From assembly GCA_014904985.1 (NCBI GenBank), contig MU128935.1:76693-140692 (forward strand): a stretch of 64,000 nucleotides of DNA. The letters run 5' to 3'. Shown piece by piece: positions 35,044 through 46,894 of this stretch (position 1 is its first letter; every line of letters starts with the position of its first letter). Under the pieces are notes generated by a model that was not told the DNA's origin, did not search any database, and was given only the letters and a program-made list of their open reading frames with translations. This DNA is from Hydnum rufescens UP504. Its lineage: Eukaryota > Basidiomycota > Agaricomycetes > Cantharellales > Hydnaceae. The translations under genes and the position numbers were made by a program.

Positions 35044-35955
35044 CATATTATGAGTACGCTGCATTACTAGTCAAGGTGGCACACTACTATAGTCCTCTGA
35101 AGTGCCATCACCCAATTTATAACTATCAGGGTACTGTATTCGAATTTGGGTGCACCACGTATAAACAAGACCTTGTGCCAGTACTGGACAATGCACATGT
35201 GTAACTCGTATTCCTTCGACAATGTCCCTGCTGCGGTCTCTACTCAAACCTTGCGCAGAGAAATACTACTGCAGGGGTATCGCACTTCACAGACCTGGTA
35301 CGCGGCTGAATCCCATCACAAGACCCGCTTTCTCAGCATGGGAATCGTGAATTCCCGTACGCATGATGGTGGACGACACATCGATTTGGAATAGTTGGAC
35401 TTGCAATTGTTTGTGCGTGCCCCACACTGCCACATCAATCAATCAGTCCCTCGTGAGATATCTCCCCCCGACAACACTGGATCTCTCTTGGGCTCTTACA
35501 TAATAATGATACAGACTGTTTACGCTGAGAAGAAAATTCTGAACACGTCCATGTTCTCTCCGGGTCTTTGGAGTACAGTAATGTTCCAAGTCGGCCCTCA
35601 CTTTACAGTACTTTTACGTGAGCCCCCTCAACTGCAGAGCCTTGACCACACTGCCTCCCCCTCAGGCGGTAGAGAGATAGGAGTGGTCTCTGATGCAGCC
35701 CCTTTACAAGCTCTGGCCCGGAGGCCTTGTAACCTGACTAGAGCTTGAAGTCGTAAAAATGCACAATGCAACACAATACTAGGCGAAATCCGATTTTTGA
35801 AATGCAATGACACAAATATTCAGATAGAGGGGATGATGTATAGAAATAGCAAAGGAGTGATGTGAATCCATAGAATAGATCTCCGATCCATAAACGAATG
35901 ACTCGATCAACAAACGAGGGGAGCAGAGCAGAGCTCAAAAGACAAGAAACAGCCT
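35044..35955. other. intergenic region between convergent genes
   Basis: No gene supported between the hydrolase stop and the catalase stop. A stretch near 35600-35720 reads open on the plus strand without domain signal. Expected 3' UTRs only. Confidence 0.5.
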
Positions 35956-38932
35956 TCAATAAACGGTGTAGTTGCCACTGGCAGTGACGTTGATGCCCGC
36001 AGCGATGCGCTCTCCGAGAGAAGGTTCCACGTTGTAGAACAACGCGACCTGTCGCTCTTTGACCTTTTTAGATGTAGCTTGGCCCAAGTGCCCCACGACG
36101 TTGCCGATCAAGTTGTCCTGGTCCGTCTTGGACAAACTTTTCCACTAGAGAAACAACGCAATCAAAGGTCATTCAGTCAACCAGAAACGTAGCATGGAGC
36201 AAAAACGAAAGGAAAGGAAAGTCGACGTACGAATATCCTTGGCCAGTCAAAGTCGATCTTAGGGATCGAACTTGGAGAGGTACCTGACGGCGCCACCAAC
36301 CTTCCATGCAGAATAATACCGTTAGCACACCTATTAAGTGCCATCTGAATGGTTGCGAGAGACTCACCCAGATGGTGTGGTTGGTATCGTCGTAAGGGGC
36401 AGGAGTAAGTTTAATGGGAGAAAGAGTGGACTCGTAATTGGGGCGGTTCCCTTGGTTGTCATCGAACACACCACGACCATCGCGTTGGAAATTCGCTATT
36501 TACAACGAAAAGATCGTCAATGAATGTGAAAAGCAAGTCAAGGGGGCTTGCTTCGCCTACGCACCAACTGGGTTAGATGGGCGCATTCACCTGGCATGCT
36601 CTGGTAGTTGACCCCAAGACGGTATCGGTGAGCATCTACAAAGTGAACAAGTCACGAAATTATTCACAGTAATATAACGATATTGAGATGCAAAAATTAC
36701 CGGATAAGCGAACAAACGTGACTGCAGCACAGGATCTTCTGAAGGCTCGCAACCCTGGGCCATGTGCGACGGCGAGAATGCAACCTGCTCGATCTCAGCA
36801 AAGTAGTTCTTCGGGTTTTGAGTCAACACAAGCTTTCCGATCTCCTGGTACGGAACCAGATCGACGGGCCAGTCCTTGGTAAGATCAAGGACGTTGTCTA
36901 CAATCATCCTGTAGAGTAAGAACATGTACGATATCACGCTTAATGAGATGACCACGTACACTTGAATGTCTCGGCTGCCTTGGGGCTAAGAACCTGGAGA
37001 TACACGCTCCAAGACGGGTAGTTTCCAGCAGCGATGGCATCGAACAAATCTTGAGTGGCGAAGTCGGGGTTGACACCCTGGATTACAAATAAGCATGACA
37101 CTATGAACAAATACTTGAATTCAGGAATAAATTCTTACAGCCTCGGTGGTAGCATCAGCAATGGTGAAGTTCTTGACACCCTGGTCGGTCTTTGCAATCA
37201 GCCTGCAACATATCGCAATCAGAGAACATCCAGCGCGTAAAAAAGCCGATTAAGCTTACTTGACATAGTTCCAGGAGCCATCGGCCCGAACTATAAGAAT
37301 CAATATAAACAACATAAACTTCCGGACCATCTGCTCCGGCTTACCAAAGCGATATGTGTGTCCCGACCATCCATTCATGTGTCTACCGAGCAACAAATGG
37401 CTTAAAAAGAGTTCGAGGCACACATACAATCTTCATACCTGAATCCGTAAGGCGTCCCAAGATCAGAGAAAAGGCGCATGACCTGGTGAAGCGATTCAGG
37501 GTTGGACGAGAGATAATCTAACGCAATCAAATCAGCGATGCATGGCAGTAGTGAAGGCAGCCGCAGTACGCACCCCAAAATAGCTATTATCACACGATTA
37601 GGCCAGGTCAACTCTTATTCAAGCAGTTAAACGATGAATAGCCGATGAAGTGACCTACGTTTTTATTCTTCAGGTGGGTCTGCGGGTCCCGCTTCTGGGT
37701 GTGGATGAAATCTAAAACGCTACGTTGAGTACATAGAGACCAAAAGCAAGTAAACATACTTACGCGGGAACTTGCCAGGGTCACGGATGAAAAAGACGGG
37801 AGTATTGTTCCAGACCTAAATATGCAGGAGACCAATGAGAAGGCAACGAGTGATAACAGTAGGGAAGTAGTGTCCGACCCAGTCCCTACGAGCAAGAAAA
37901 TTAATTAGTTCTGAATTCCATGGGTACCCACGAATCATACTCACCAGATACCCTGCTTGGTTCGAAGCCTGGTGTATATTGTCAGTCATGGTACAATTAA
38001 AGGAGCACATGGGGCTCACTTGATAGAGAAACCACGGGGATCACTAGCATCGATCACATAGGGGTGAGAGAATACCCACATGCTAAGAAATAAATAAAAT
38101 CTCACCGAGCCTCGTCAGAGGATCCACTCTCTCCACCAACAGTACTATTCTGCAAGTCAGCGCCAGGTTCTAATCTACTGAGAGATCAGTTACGCACGAG
38201 AAGCGCACTGCACAAAACAGGAAACAAATCAATTATATGCTTATGAATTAATTGGATGCTTCTTACTGGTGATGGGAGTTTTTTCGCCAACACGTTGGAA
38301 AACATCAGCCATACTGTACTTCTTGGCAATATCCGTGGTTGTCACGAAATAACCATGGGCACCGGCCCCCTATAATCAGAAGAGTCGAGTGAATAGGCGC
38401 CCTGCGTTCCGGGCCTTACCACGTGCCTTAGCGTGAACAACCTGCAGTCAAAAGTGAGCAAACTTGGGTCGAATGGTTGATCCAAAAAGCTGCGACTAAC
38501 CCGTTCGGGGATTCGTTCGCGATGGAAGTGCGCAAGAGATTCAATCTAGTAGGTAGTATTGTATTTCCCTCAGCTTGGATACGATCTGCCAGTTGCGATA
38601 TTAATCACGAACCAATTGGGAACCTTGGAGAAGAAGAGGTCCGTTTGTCCCTACGCGCTGCGCATCGTAAGGAACGGGATATCTATTGCGGACAGCATGT
38701 CAGAATTTTGACAGGTATTTGGATATGAGAAAAAAAAAAAAAAAACTGACGGAATGCCGCCAGGGGTTGTGTACTCGACCTCAGGAGCGGACAATTCGGA
38801 AGTCTTGTCCTGCACCTGGGGACCAGTGAATAGGTCAAAGGTAAAGGGAGGATCTGTGCTAGCAGAAGCAGGCGAGACCGAGAGCGAAACGGACGCCGCC
38901 AGGGCCACAAGGGATAGCGCCGGGACAAGCAT
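35956..38932 (-). CDS. secreted haem catalase
   Basis: Splits hydrogen peroxide into water and oxygen. [24 protein letters not shown] is a clear signal peptide, so the enzyme probably enters the secretory pathway. A dozen or more short introns break the gene. Blocks in order: GPLLLQ-type start of the core, VVHAKA with the distal catalytic His, [52 protein letters not shown] segment, [66 protein letters not shown] (proximal Tyr haem ligand), and [13 protein letters not shown]. The end is [20 protein letters not shown] then [11 protein letters not shown] with TGA at 35956. Length is that of small-subunit monofunctional catalases (about 500 residues). Splice edges not all fixed. Confidence 0.88.
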
Positions 38933-39600
38933 TGTAGGAGGGGGGAGGGGGAAAAAAGCAAACTGGGGAAAAGGGGAATGTTCGCGCGGCTTTTATACAC
39001 TGGGCAGTGCCATTGAGACGGTTCAGATTCGGGCACGCCCGCCCTCATTCTATCGACGTTTCTAATTAGAGCTGTTCAATTGTAAAAAGGCATCAATCTT
39101 TGGTGGGCGCCTTGTTGTACCTTTGATCGACCCTGAGCTTATGTGAGCGAATAACCACCTCACGCTGCTTGTTTTTCCTCGCCCCCCAAAGGGAGTGCCT
39201 CGACGGATCGTCAGTGCACATTTCTCTGCTTGGATTCCGGACAAAAACGGGCCCAAGAGGAGGAAAACTGGGTGTATTTGAAAAATAAGCTAGTTGCGAA
39301 GTGAGCACGCCACGCCACTGCGCTGAATTCTAGCTTGTTTTTTGGTGATACCACGTACCCAGGCTCAGGAGCCAATATTTTGGCGCCTTTAGAATTGAGC
39401 AGGTCTGTGCGAAGGGACGGTCAGTAACGCCGATCAAGGCATAGTGTAACGGGGAATCGAACCCGACATTGGCCAAACTATAACTTACACCCTTTGTAAA
39501 AAGGCTGCCCGAGGCGGCAGCTATTACCATAGGCAGCCCGGCGTGGTATATGAAAGAGCCTCCACCATCACTCATCAAACCCTGCAAACAATTCACTACA
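38933..39600. other. intergenic region with a tRNA-like fragment
   Basis: Catalase promoter side and UBA4 3' flank. No protein gene supported. On the minus strand at about 39441-39490 there is ggttcgattcc, an exact match to a tRNA B-box, next to short complementary ends (ggtgtaa and ttacact). No anticodon arm fits between them, so it is not called as a tRNA. Confidence 0.45.
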
Positions 39601-41265
39601 CTAATACACTGGGAACGACTTATCAACTTCTAGATGCCACCCTACAAGGCCGCCGACAATGTCTTTCACCACCATATTCGCCCTCTGGGCTGTGCGGGCT
39701 GCGTTGAGAAGCTCAAGCACAGCCTTTTGCGAATCACTTCCAGTTCTACATACAACATAGATTTCTTGATGCTTCTTGACTAATTCTGGTGCGTGCTCTC
39801 CCACTATGGAAATTGGGACATCTGCCGCAGTATAATGAATCAGAATGATCCATTCTTGGTCCCAGATGCAAGCTCTTAACTGATGGAGCCTGGCAAATGA
39901 CATATCCCAAATTCCAGAGATGGGCGGACATCAATCACAGTAGCTAGGCCCCTGGTCTCGCTAAGCCGGGTGGAAAGTGCCTAGTCAAATACATGAATCT
40001 TAGTAATGATACCTGAGGAGCAGACTAAGCCGTACCACAGGCGTCATCCGGTCACCTCTGTCCAAGTGAAAGGGCTTGTGGGAGCCTTGTCCACAAAACA
40101 CATCGTAATTAGTTTCCTCAATTACTTTCATGGCGTTTTCTCCACCGCTGCCGCATGTCACACAAAGCTTCCGCTTGTGGCGAAGCTTAACGGTTCTAAA
40201 CATGGGTGTGGACTGCGCGGAAAAGATCAGCAGTGTTGGGTCAACTACATCGTTTCGCTAAGCACGATTAGAAACTGTCTTTCCCATTTCCAGGCCAAAC
40301 GTACCACTATTCATGCCGGTGATAATCTTTATTGCTTCCATCGCTTGCAGCGTTCCAATAACGCCCGTTACTACTCCCAAGACGCCCACGTCTTCACACG
40401 TGGATACGCTATCAGCTGAGGGAGGCTTGGGGAATAGACATCGATAACAAGGTGAGGCTTCGCCCATATTCAATGAGCATAGCTGCCCGTCATAACGCAT
40501 CGCGGCACCGCTGACTAGGGGGATCCGAAGCGCGCACGTTACATCGGAGAGTAGATAACGACTTGCAGGGTTGTCTGTGCAGTCCAGAACAACGGAATAA
40601 GATTGGATGATAGAGATAGCATTGCTCGAGTCTATGGCCACCGCATATGTGTTGACTTTCACCCCGGGATTAAGTCTGATCACATTCCGTTAGCAGGCGA
40701 TGGGCGATGGGCACCAGATAAACGAATTCTCACTCGCTTATGGCAACCTCAGCAGACAGGGTCTTTGAATACCCAATCCTTCGATCCGTGTGGAGGATTT
40801 GGCGCTGGAGATTTGATAGTTCAACCGTGTCATGATCCACAATGCCGAGGGTCCCTGGATAAGAAATGTGGGAGGCGAAAAAAGGCGAGTGGGGCTCAAT
40901 TACCTATTCCAGCAGTAGCCAGATACTGAAGCGCCGGACAGCCTAATCCCCCTGCACCGACCACCAAGACAGACGCTTCTTTCAGTTTTAGTTGAGCTTA
41001 TAGAATGATGACATTGGGATGGATGCGGCATAGAATCAGAGTATCGAATAGGCACACCTGGAAGACCAAAGCCGTCCAAGATCATTTGCCTTCCATACCG
41101 CCGGTACTCGGGTAAAGAAAGGGGCCATGGTGTAGTATTAGGATATGTTTCCTTGGTGTTTCTGTAAGCAGCATCTCCTTTAATCTGTGCTTTCGCGGCT
41201 TCTAGTTCTTGCTCCAATTGAACCACACGTCGCCGTAGCACGGAGATTTCGTTTTCACTGTCCAT
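39601..41265 (-). CDS. UBA4: UBA4/MOCS3: adenylyl- and sulfurtransferase
   Basis: Activates Urm1 for tRNA thiolation and protein urmylation; MOCS3-type enzymes can also feed molybdopterin synthesis. An N-terminal coiled region ([20 protein letters not shown]) precedes [21 protein letters not shown]. After an intron comes [20 protein letters not shown], the ATP-binding glycine motif. Further blocks: [60 protein letters not shown] with the CxxC zinc pair, [20 protein letters not shown], and LCVTCGSGG, the second zinc pair. The C-terminal rhodanese domain has [25 protein letters not shown] with the active-site Cys, and [20 protein letters not shown], ending VY with TAG at 39601. Both domains look complete. 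Confidence 0.92.
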
Positions 41266-41956
41266 AATTCAAAGCCCGGACTCAAAATTCGGTGAAAGCC
41301 GGAATGACTTCCACGTCAATGCATACTACTCTGTCATGGGCGCTTGTCGGAATCCATTACAATTTCAATCGCGAACTTCGCGAACTTCGCAATACCCGCA
41401 CTTACTAACAACTCCGACGCACACGCACCACGTCTTTGTTGCCGAGAATATCGCATGGGCATAAACAACCCGTAATCAAAGGCATCTAAGATTTCTGCCC
41501 GTGTTGGATCCTGAAAATCCAGAGGATGAATAAAACCAGGACCCAGGTTGCGGGTATGTAGACCCCGGGTATTCCACACTGATTTTGGAAAATTTTTGGA
41601 CCAAGGCCCGAAAAAAAACCACACGAATGGACTGATTTTGGCCTGAAAGTCTGATGTGAGCTTGAGCCTCGATCCTTGATCTGGCCGCAAAGGCTCCCGC
41701 TAGAAATCTGATGTCGACATCCATTGAAACGATCTTGCAATATGCGCGAAGATCAATACTTTTCGCCCTTGAATGCATCCCTTTCAGGGATTATTTGAAA
41801 TCAGGACTCAATACAGATTACTCCGGCAAATGGCGCGTTGGAACACCCGGATGTAAAATCCGGAAAACAACTCAATGCTAGTGCAAGTTGATTGTGGGGC
41901 ATAAGCTTGTAAATACAACACTTTTAGATGTAGAAGACCATAAACATATCAAAGTT
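41266..41956. other. intergenic, repeat-like DNA
   Basis: No gene supported. The stretch 41460-41800 has short open frames on the minus strand without domain signal. It may be old mobile DNA, because the next 2.5 kb is full of inverted repeats. Confidence 0.4.
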
Positions 41957-42388
41957 GGATAATTCTATTCGCCACCCCCCTTGTATTTAGTATTTTCAAT
42001 CCTGAACAATTCAACGGAATGATGGAGCGCAAATGCCTCCTGGATCTCGGCAGTCACTGGAGCCACTTCCACTCTCCCTGTAAGGGCAGGAGCCTCAAGA
42101 TATAAAGGAGGCTGTAGGCGCATTTGGCCCTTGCTGATTCATTGGAAGCAGAAGTCCAGCTTGATCAGATTTTTTCCATTATTGGCGGGTCACATGATGT
42201 CTTTAATTTAAATTGATTACTTGTTGGCTGACTCAGCATTTTTTGCGCAACAATTATGTAAGGGGGGTTGGTCTCCAGTGCCCCATGGCTGATATTTTGC
42301 CCCTGCACTGCCTCAATAACGCTCGGCATGGGCTCGGCAGAGAGGGTGGGGGGGCTAACACCTAGGGGGGTGGCAAATAGAATTATCC
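41957..42388. mobile_element. 432-bp MITE with terminal inverted repeats and 9-bp target duplication
   Basis: The left end reads GGATAATTCTATTCGCCACC followed by CCCCT. The right end, reverse-complemented, reads GGATAATTCTATTTGCCACC followed by CCCCT, one mismatch in 25 bp. Exactly outside both ends lies atcaaagtt (41948-41956 and 42389-42397), a perfect 9-bp target-site duplication. No transposase frame is present, so it needs an autonomous partner. A 9-bp duplication is usual for Mutator-like (MULE) elements; the superfamily is inferred from that alone. Confidence 0.93.
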
Positions 42389-42729
42389 ATCAAAGTTATA
42401 TGTTTTAAAGGTTATTTGCCTGGATTTGAAGAAGATTATCGAGATTTCCAAAAAAGGAAATTCCTGATTTCTCACATGCGCGAGTGCGACCAACCCGGAA
42501 GCGGGGGCAAAAGAGAAGAACAGCAGGCCCCACGAACGCAACACCGCTTACAGTCCGGAAACCGGCAATCTGCGTCATTCCCGGAGGTTGATCTCTCCAA
42601 CAAGTTGAGATACACCATTCAGAGGACCACAGGTTGTTGAAGAAGTACTGCATCTCATGTGCATAGTCTCAGGATGTTAAGATATCGTAAAATCTGCTTG
42701 AGCAAACTTATTACGACAGACTCTACTCC

Positions 42730-43236
42730 TACCCAGTCCCTATGGTTTGTTTGTGTTGTTGGTGGGCACAACAACACCAAACATCAGTGCTGTAGGTCTG
42801 CGACGGACTCAGACTCCTACCCAGTCTCTTACGTAACAGCACTAATGTTTGGTGTTGTTTGCTGTACTACAGAGACTGGAGGCAATCATTTCGAAGTCCG
42901 GTTCAGACTCCACCATAGGGCTAAATCGAAATAGATCCGCTTCCGGAAATCAATCTTAGCTTTGGGCGTTGTGTGTGATTGCGATGCGGAACTTCCATAA
43001 ATTCATATCAAAAAATCAGTTTGTGTTGAAAATTACTGAGACGGGGCTTCCTGCAACCAGAAAACGAGAAAGAGAATGTTAAACTTGTGGTGTATTGAAA
43101 TATTACATAATAGACGGGCTACCGAATTTGCACCCGAAACATAGTTCAAGCGGAGTTTGAAATCATTGCCTCCAGTCCTTATGGTTAAGTTTCCGCCCAC
43201 CAACAACAAACGTAAACAAACCATAAGGACTGGGTA
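42730..43236. mobile_element. foldback element with a nested hairpin
   Basis: The outer ends are inverted copies: tacccagtccctatggtttg on the left and, reverse-complemented, tacccagtccttatggtttg on the right. Both continue into tgttgttggtgggc. Further inside, gactggaggcaatcatttc (about 42878) pairs with the reverse complement of gaaatcattgcctccagtcc (about 43168). The left arm is split at 42771-42858 by another hairpin (acaacaccaaacat ... atgtttggtgttgt). No coding sequence. The right arm alone also folds (ccagtccttatggtt ... aaccataaggactgg). Confidence 0.78.
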
Positions 43237-44470
43237 CACGGGCAATCCGGTTAATCGTTAATTTCACGTAAAAAGGAAATCATTTTTTCAAACCCAATAA
43301 AAACCTATGACAGATGTTCAATTGCCGTTAAAATTGCACTTAAGATTCAGCATAGTCCATGCACTTTCAGAAGATTCCCGAGCCATTTCCTTCATACATT
43401 CAATAAATGTTTCCAGGAAATATCTCTCAAATGTTCAGGCCACCCCTCTCAGCTGTTCTAGTGGACTTAGAGATTTTTCTTGACGAGCCAAGGTTCGGCA
43501 ACTGCCGATTCTGTATAGTTTCTTGGGATGCACCGAAGGTCACTCCGTCTTTTCTGCTGCTGTGGTTTGAATGTCTGAGCCCCTCGACCCTGGTTCTACT
43601 CCTGTGTTCCCAGTAGCAGTCCAAGGTACAAGGACTAGGGAACAAGGAAGTGGTGGTTGCTGGGCTCTCACTTGCCTTTCAAATTTTGGGTGCGTGAAAA
43701 CTTGTACTGTCACTACCACTCTCTGATTTTCTTCCTGTCTCACTTGGGCCTTATTCATCCAGCTTAGTGGTGAGAGTCCCACATACAGTTTTGCCGGCAG
43801 TGAAACTTCCCATGCACCCACTAGTCATAACACCCGCCTTCCCTTCCCTCAGCCCTTGGGTTGAACCTAAGTACAATTTGTATAAATTTTCTGTACATTG
43901 TCCAATACATGTTGCTATTTCCACTATTTGTGGTCTAGACTAGTGCTCCATGGCCCCAATCTAAGCAGTATACGGAAATACAATGATATAGTGGAGTCAT
44001 CATTGAACCTTCCTATGAGGTTGGAACCACATTTTCTTCCAAATATGGGAATGAGACAATCCTAATCCTGGCCCAATAGTTAGCAAAATATGTCAGGCTA
44101 GCATTGGAAACGTGAACATTGGAAAAATGATTTCCTTTTTTCCTTACGGAGATATCTTATAAATATTCCCAGCAGATCTCAGCAAATAACATTCAAAAAA
44201 TGTTCATATAAATTGTCCGTGTAGGAGTCTGCGACGGACTTAACGGACCAACCCAAACACACCACAACACAAGTAAGTTTGTGCCAGTCGGGTCACTTCG
44301 CACATTTTGACTTTTCGGCTGTTTCTGGAAAATGTGCAACCCCACGACTGGTAGGAGACTGGGAATTTTGACGAGACAGGTGTGGGCCCGGAAAGATGGC
44401 TTAGGACAGGAATTTTTCGGGGGTCCCCAAGGCCGTGAGAAAATACACGTGATCTTGCTTGTACAATTAA
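43237..44470. other. intergenic region
   Basis: No gene supported. The motif gtctgcgacggact at 44227-44240 also occurs at 42796-42809 inside the foldback element, hinting at further element debris. The leader of the helicase gene lies at the right end. Confidence 0.4.
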
Positions 44471-46684
44471 ATGCTTCAAAGCGTTGTTCGACTGCCCTTG
44501 GAGTTACCCCGCTTTGGTATTTTGACAAGCTCCTTCTTTACTTCGAGCATTAGTTATGGTGGCGGTCCACGGTCTCCAAAAAATCAGAGACAAAGAAATG
44601 GTACTAGTTTTCGTTTGGGTGCCGTCTATAAATTGTCTGACTTGTGGCCGTATCCAGCATCGAAATCCTCCAGGCATCGTCTAGAAGATAGGCGTAAAGT
44701 GGCCTCTTCTTTTTCCTCTAAGCGTGGCACTGGACCAGGTATACATATCGGTGTCGTTATGGTTCAGCTCACATAGCTGAATATCTGGATTCCCCCAAGC
44801 CAGACCCATAGATCGGGGGAAGAAATTCGCTTCGATAGCGCCACCACGTCCCATTCCGTACGGTGATTAGACCTAGGCTCCTAGTGTTTATACCAATAAC
44901 TTAACTCAATCCGTAGCCGCTCGTTCCTCCAGATTTACGCCTCCGGAGGACAGATCCCCTCCAAAGAGCCGATCTCAAAACCACAAACGCCCCCCATCCA
45001 CAGGCTATGGATCTGATAGACGACCTGATCCGTCTAGTCAGCGCCATCCTTCTGGATCCCGTTTCCCATATCCTACTCCCCCTCATCAGTCTTCTGTGCG
45101 CGAGGATTTCAGACAACAGCCAACGCAAACGGAGGGAGAAAAAGAGCGCGCACTCTTAAAGTCGCTTCCCCAACGATTTATATCTCCCCCACTTCTGCCA
45201 GGCCTCCTTGCTTGTGTCAATGACGCGCTTGGTCCAAACGCTAGACCCTTCCCAATACAACGTCTATCTCTTCATCATTTTTTCCCCTCTCTCGATAGTC
45301 ATGTCCTCAACGTCCCAAGCAGTGAGACACTTCTAGCCTCCGAAACCGGCTCTGGAAAAAGCTTTGCATATCTTCTCCCGGTACTACAAGCTCTAAAGCA
45401 GAGCGAGATACCTCCGGATTCCTCACCCCGAATGAACATCCGGAAGCCTCGTGCTCTCATTCATTGCTCCGACCCACGAACTCTGCCGACAACTCGCTTC
45501 GCAATCCAAATCTCTCTCTCACGAGATAAAACTACGCACCGTCTGCTTGTCCAATCCATCACGAAGAGTCAGCTAGTGTCAAAACACTGCTTGACTTCCC
45601 CGAGACCATCAGTGAACTGCAGCCATTTGGTAAAATGGAACGGCAACCGGATATAATGATCGGTACACCATCCAAGATCGCACACCTGGCCGCTTTGATC
45701 GTGGAAACCGATCAAGAGAGCCCTGCGGCCGCTGCCCGACCCAAAGGAATCAACTTCACAAGACCCGAAATAAGTTTCGAGGCCGTAGAATGGGTGGTCA
45801 TCGATGAAGCAGATGTTCTATTCGGTGTGTCTTGGACAGGTTCTCTGTTTTCCCAAGTTGGTATTTATGATTCCTTGCGAATGCAGATCGGGATTACCGC
45901 CAAACTATAACCGCTATACTGGATGCCGTCAGGCTTGCACGGATGGGGAGTCAACCCGACTCTACAGAAATCCCCATCGATTCGAAATGGACCTCATCCC
46001 ATTCATCTTTCAATCTCATCTTAACTACAGCCACCATCCCCGCTTCGCTGAATGCCTATTTCCTGGAACGCTTCCCTAACCTAGTACGTATCACTTCCCC
46101 TAATCTACACCGACTTCCCCGGGCTCTTCAGACGGAACGGGTCGACACCGCCGGAGGAAACCCACTAGCATCCATCCACAAGAAATTGGTCGAAGTCTTC
46201 GCCGAAGGAGCCCGTGAGGCCGTAAGGAGCGGGAGAACCGCATCGGATTCCAACTCTCAAGTCATTCTATTTTGTAATCGAGCCAACAAGGCCACGGAAC
46301 TCGGGGCCTATTTGGAGAACATGGGGTTGACGTGTCTGGTCATCGACGGGCTCGAGCGACGGCCGTCGACGGGGCTCGAATAAACATCTCGAGGGATTCC
46401 TCGCGCCAAAGCCTGGCACTGCAGCCAATTCCATCGATCCAGACGCACCGAGGGTTTTGATCACTACCTCACTCTTGGCTCGAGGACTCGATTTCGCTGC
46501 GACCATATCGCACGTGTTAATTGCGGACGAACCACGGAACGAGGTAGACTTTTTACATCGTGCTGGACGGACAGGTCGTGCTGGTAGATCAGGCACCGTG
46601 GTTGTTTTCGGTCAAAGGCGTGGCGCGTGGCGGTCCAAAGAAGGTTGGATTCGCCTGACATGTGGGTCCCCTCAGAAGTTATGA
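44471..46684 (+). CDS. mitochondrial DEAD-box RNA helicase, MRH4-like, with frame breaks
   Basis: MRH4 helps assemble the large mitochondrial ribosomal subunit in yeast. The start MLQSVVRLPLELPRFGILTS is basic and import-like. A Ser/Arg/Pro-rich linker precedes ERALLKSLPQRFISPPLLPG. Helicase motifs in order: PFPIQRLSLHHF (Q-like), LLASETGSGKSFAYLLPVLQ (I), IAPTHELCRQLASQ (Ia, reached only after a frame change near 45462), MIGTPSKIAHL (Ib), WVVIDEADVLF (II, DEAD), LILTTATIPASLNAYFLERF (III), VILFCNRANKATELGAYLE (IV), TTSLLARGLDFAATISHVLI (V) and FLHRAGRTGRAGRSG (VI). An intron at about 45825-45887 joins in phase. Frame changes near 45462, 45571 and 46375 have no splice sites. The true end is unsure: TGA at 46682 is in frame with motif VI, or an intron may add a short tail. 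Confidence 0.78.
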
Positions 46685-46894
46685 ATATGGTAACACGTTT
46701 ACTATCCTGTGCAATACAGATTTATGTGTGTAGTTTTGAAAACAATATTCGAGACCTGATCCCATTAGGTTGCAAATGTGAACACGCTATTTCGGATCGT
46801 GAGACGGGCACTTCGTGGGGACGGCCACTCGAATAATACGGAATCGAACGTGGATGCCAATGCCATACGAGCTACCAAGGAGGCGTTGGTCAGA

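Noticed and set aside
39441..39490. tRNA gene
   Set aside because: B-box and acceptor-like ends exist, but there is no room for an anticodon arm and the T-stem has mismatches.
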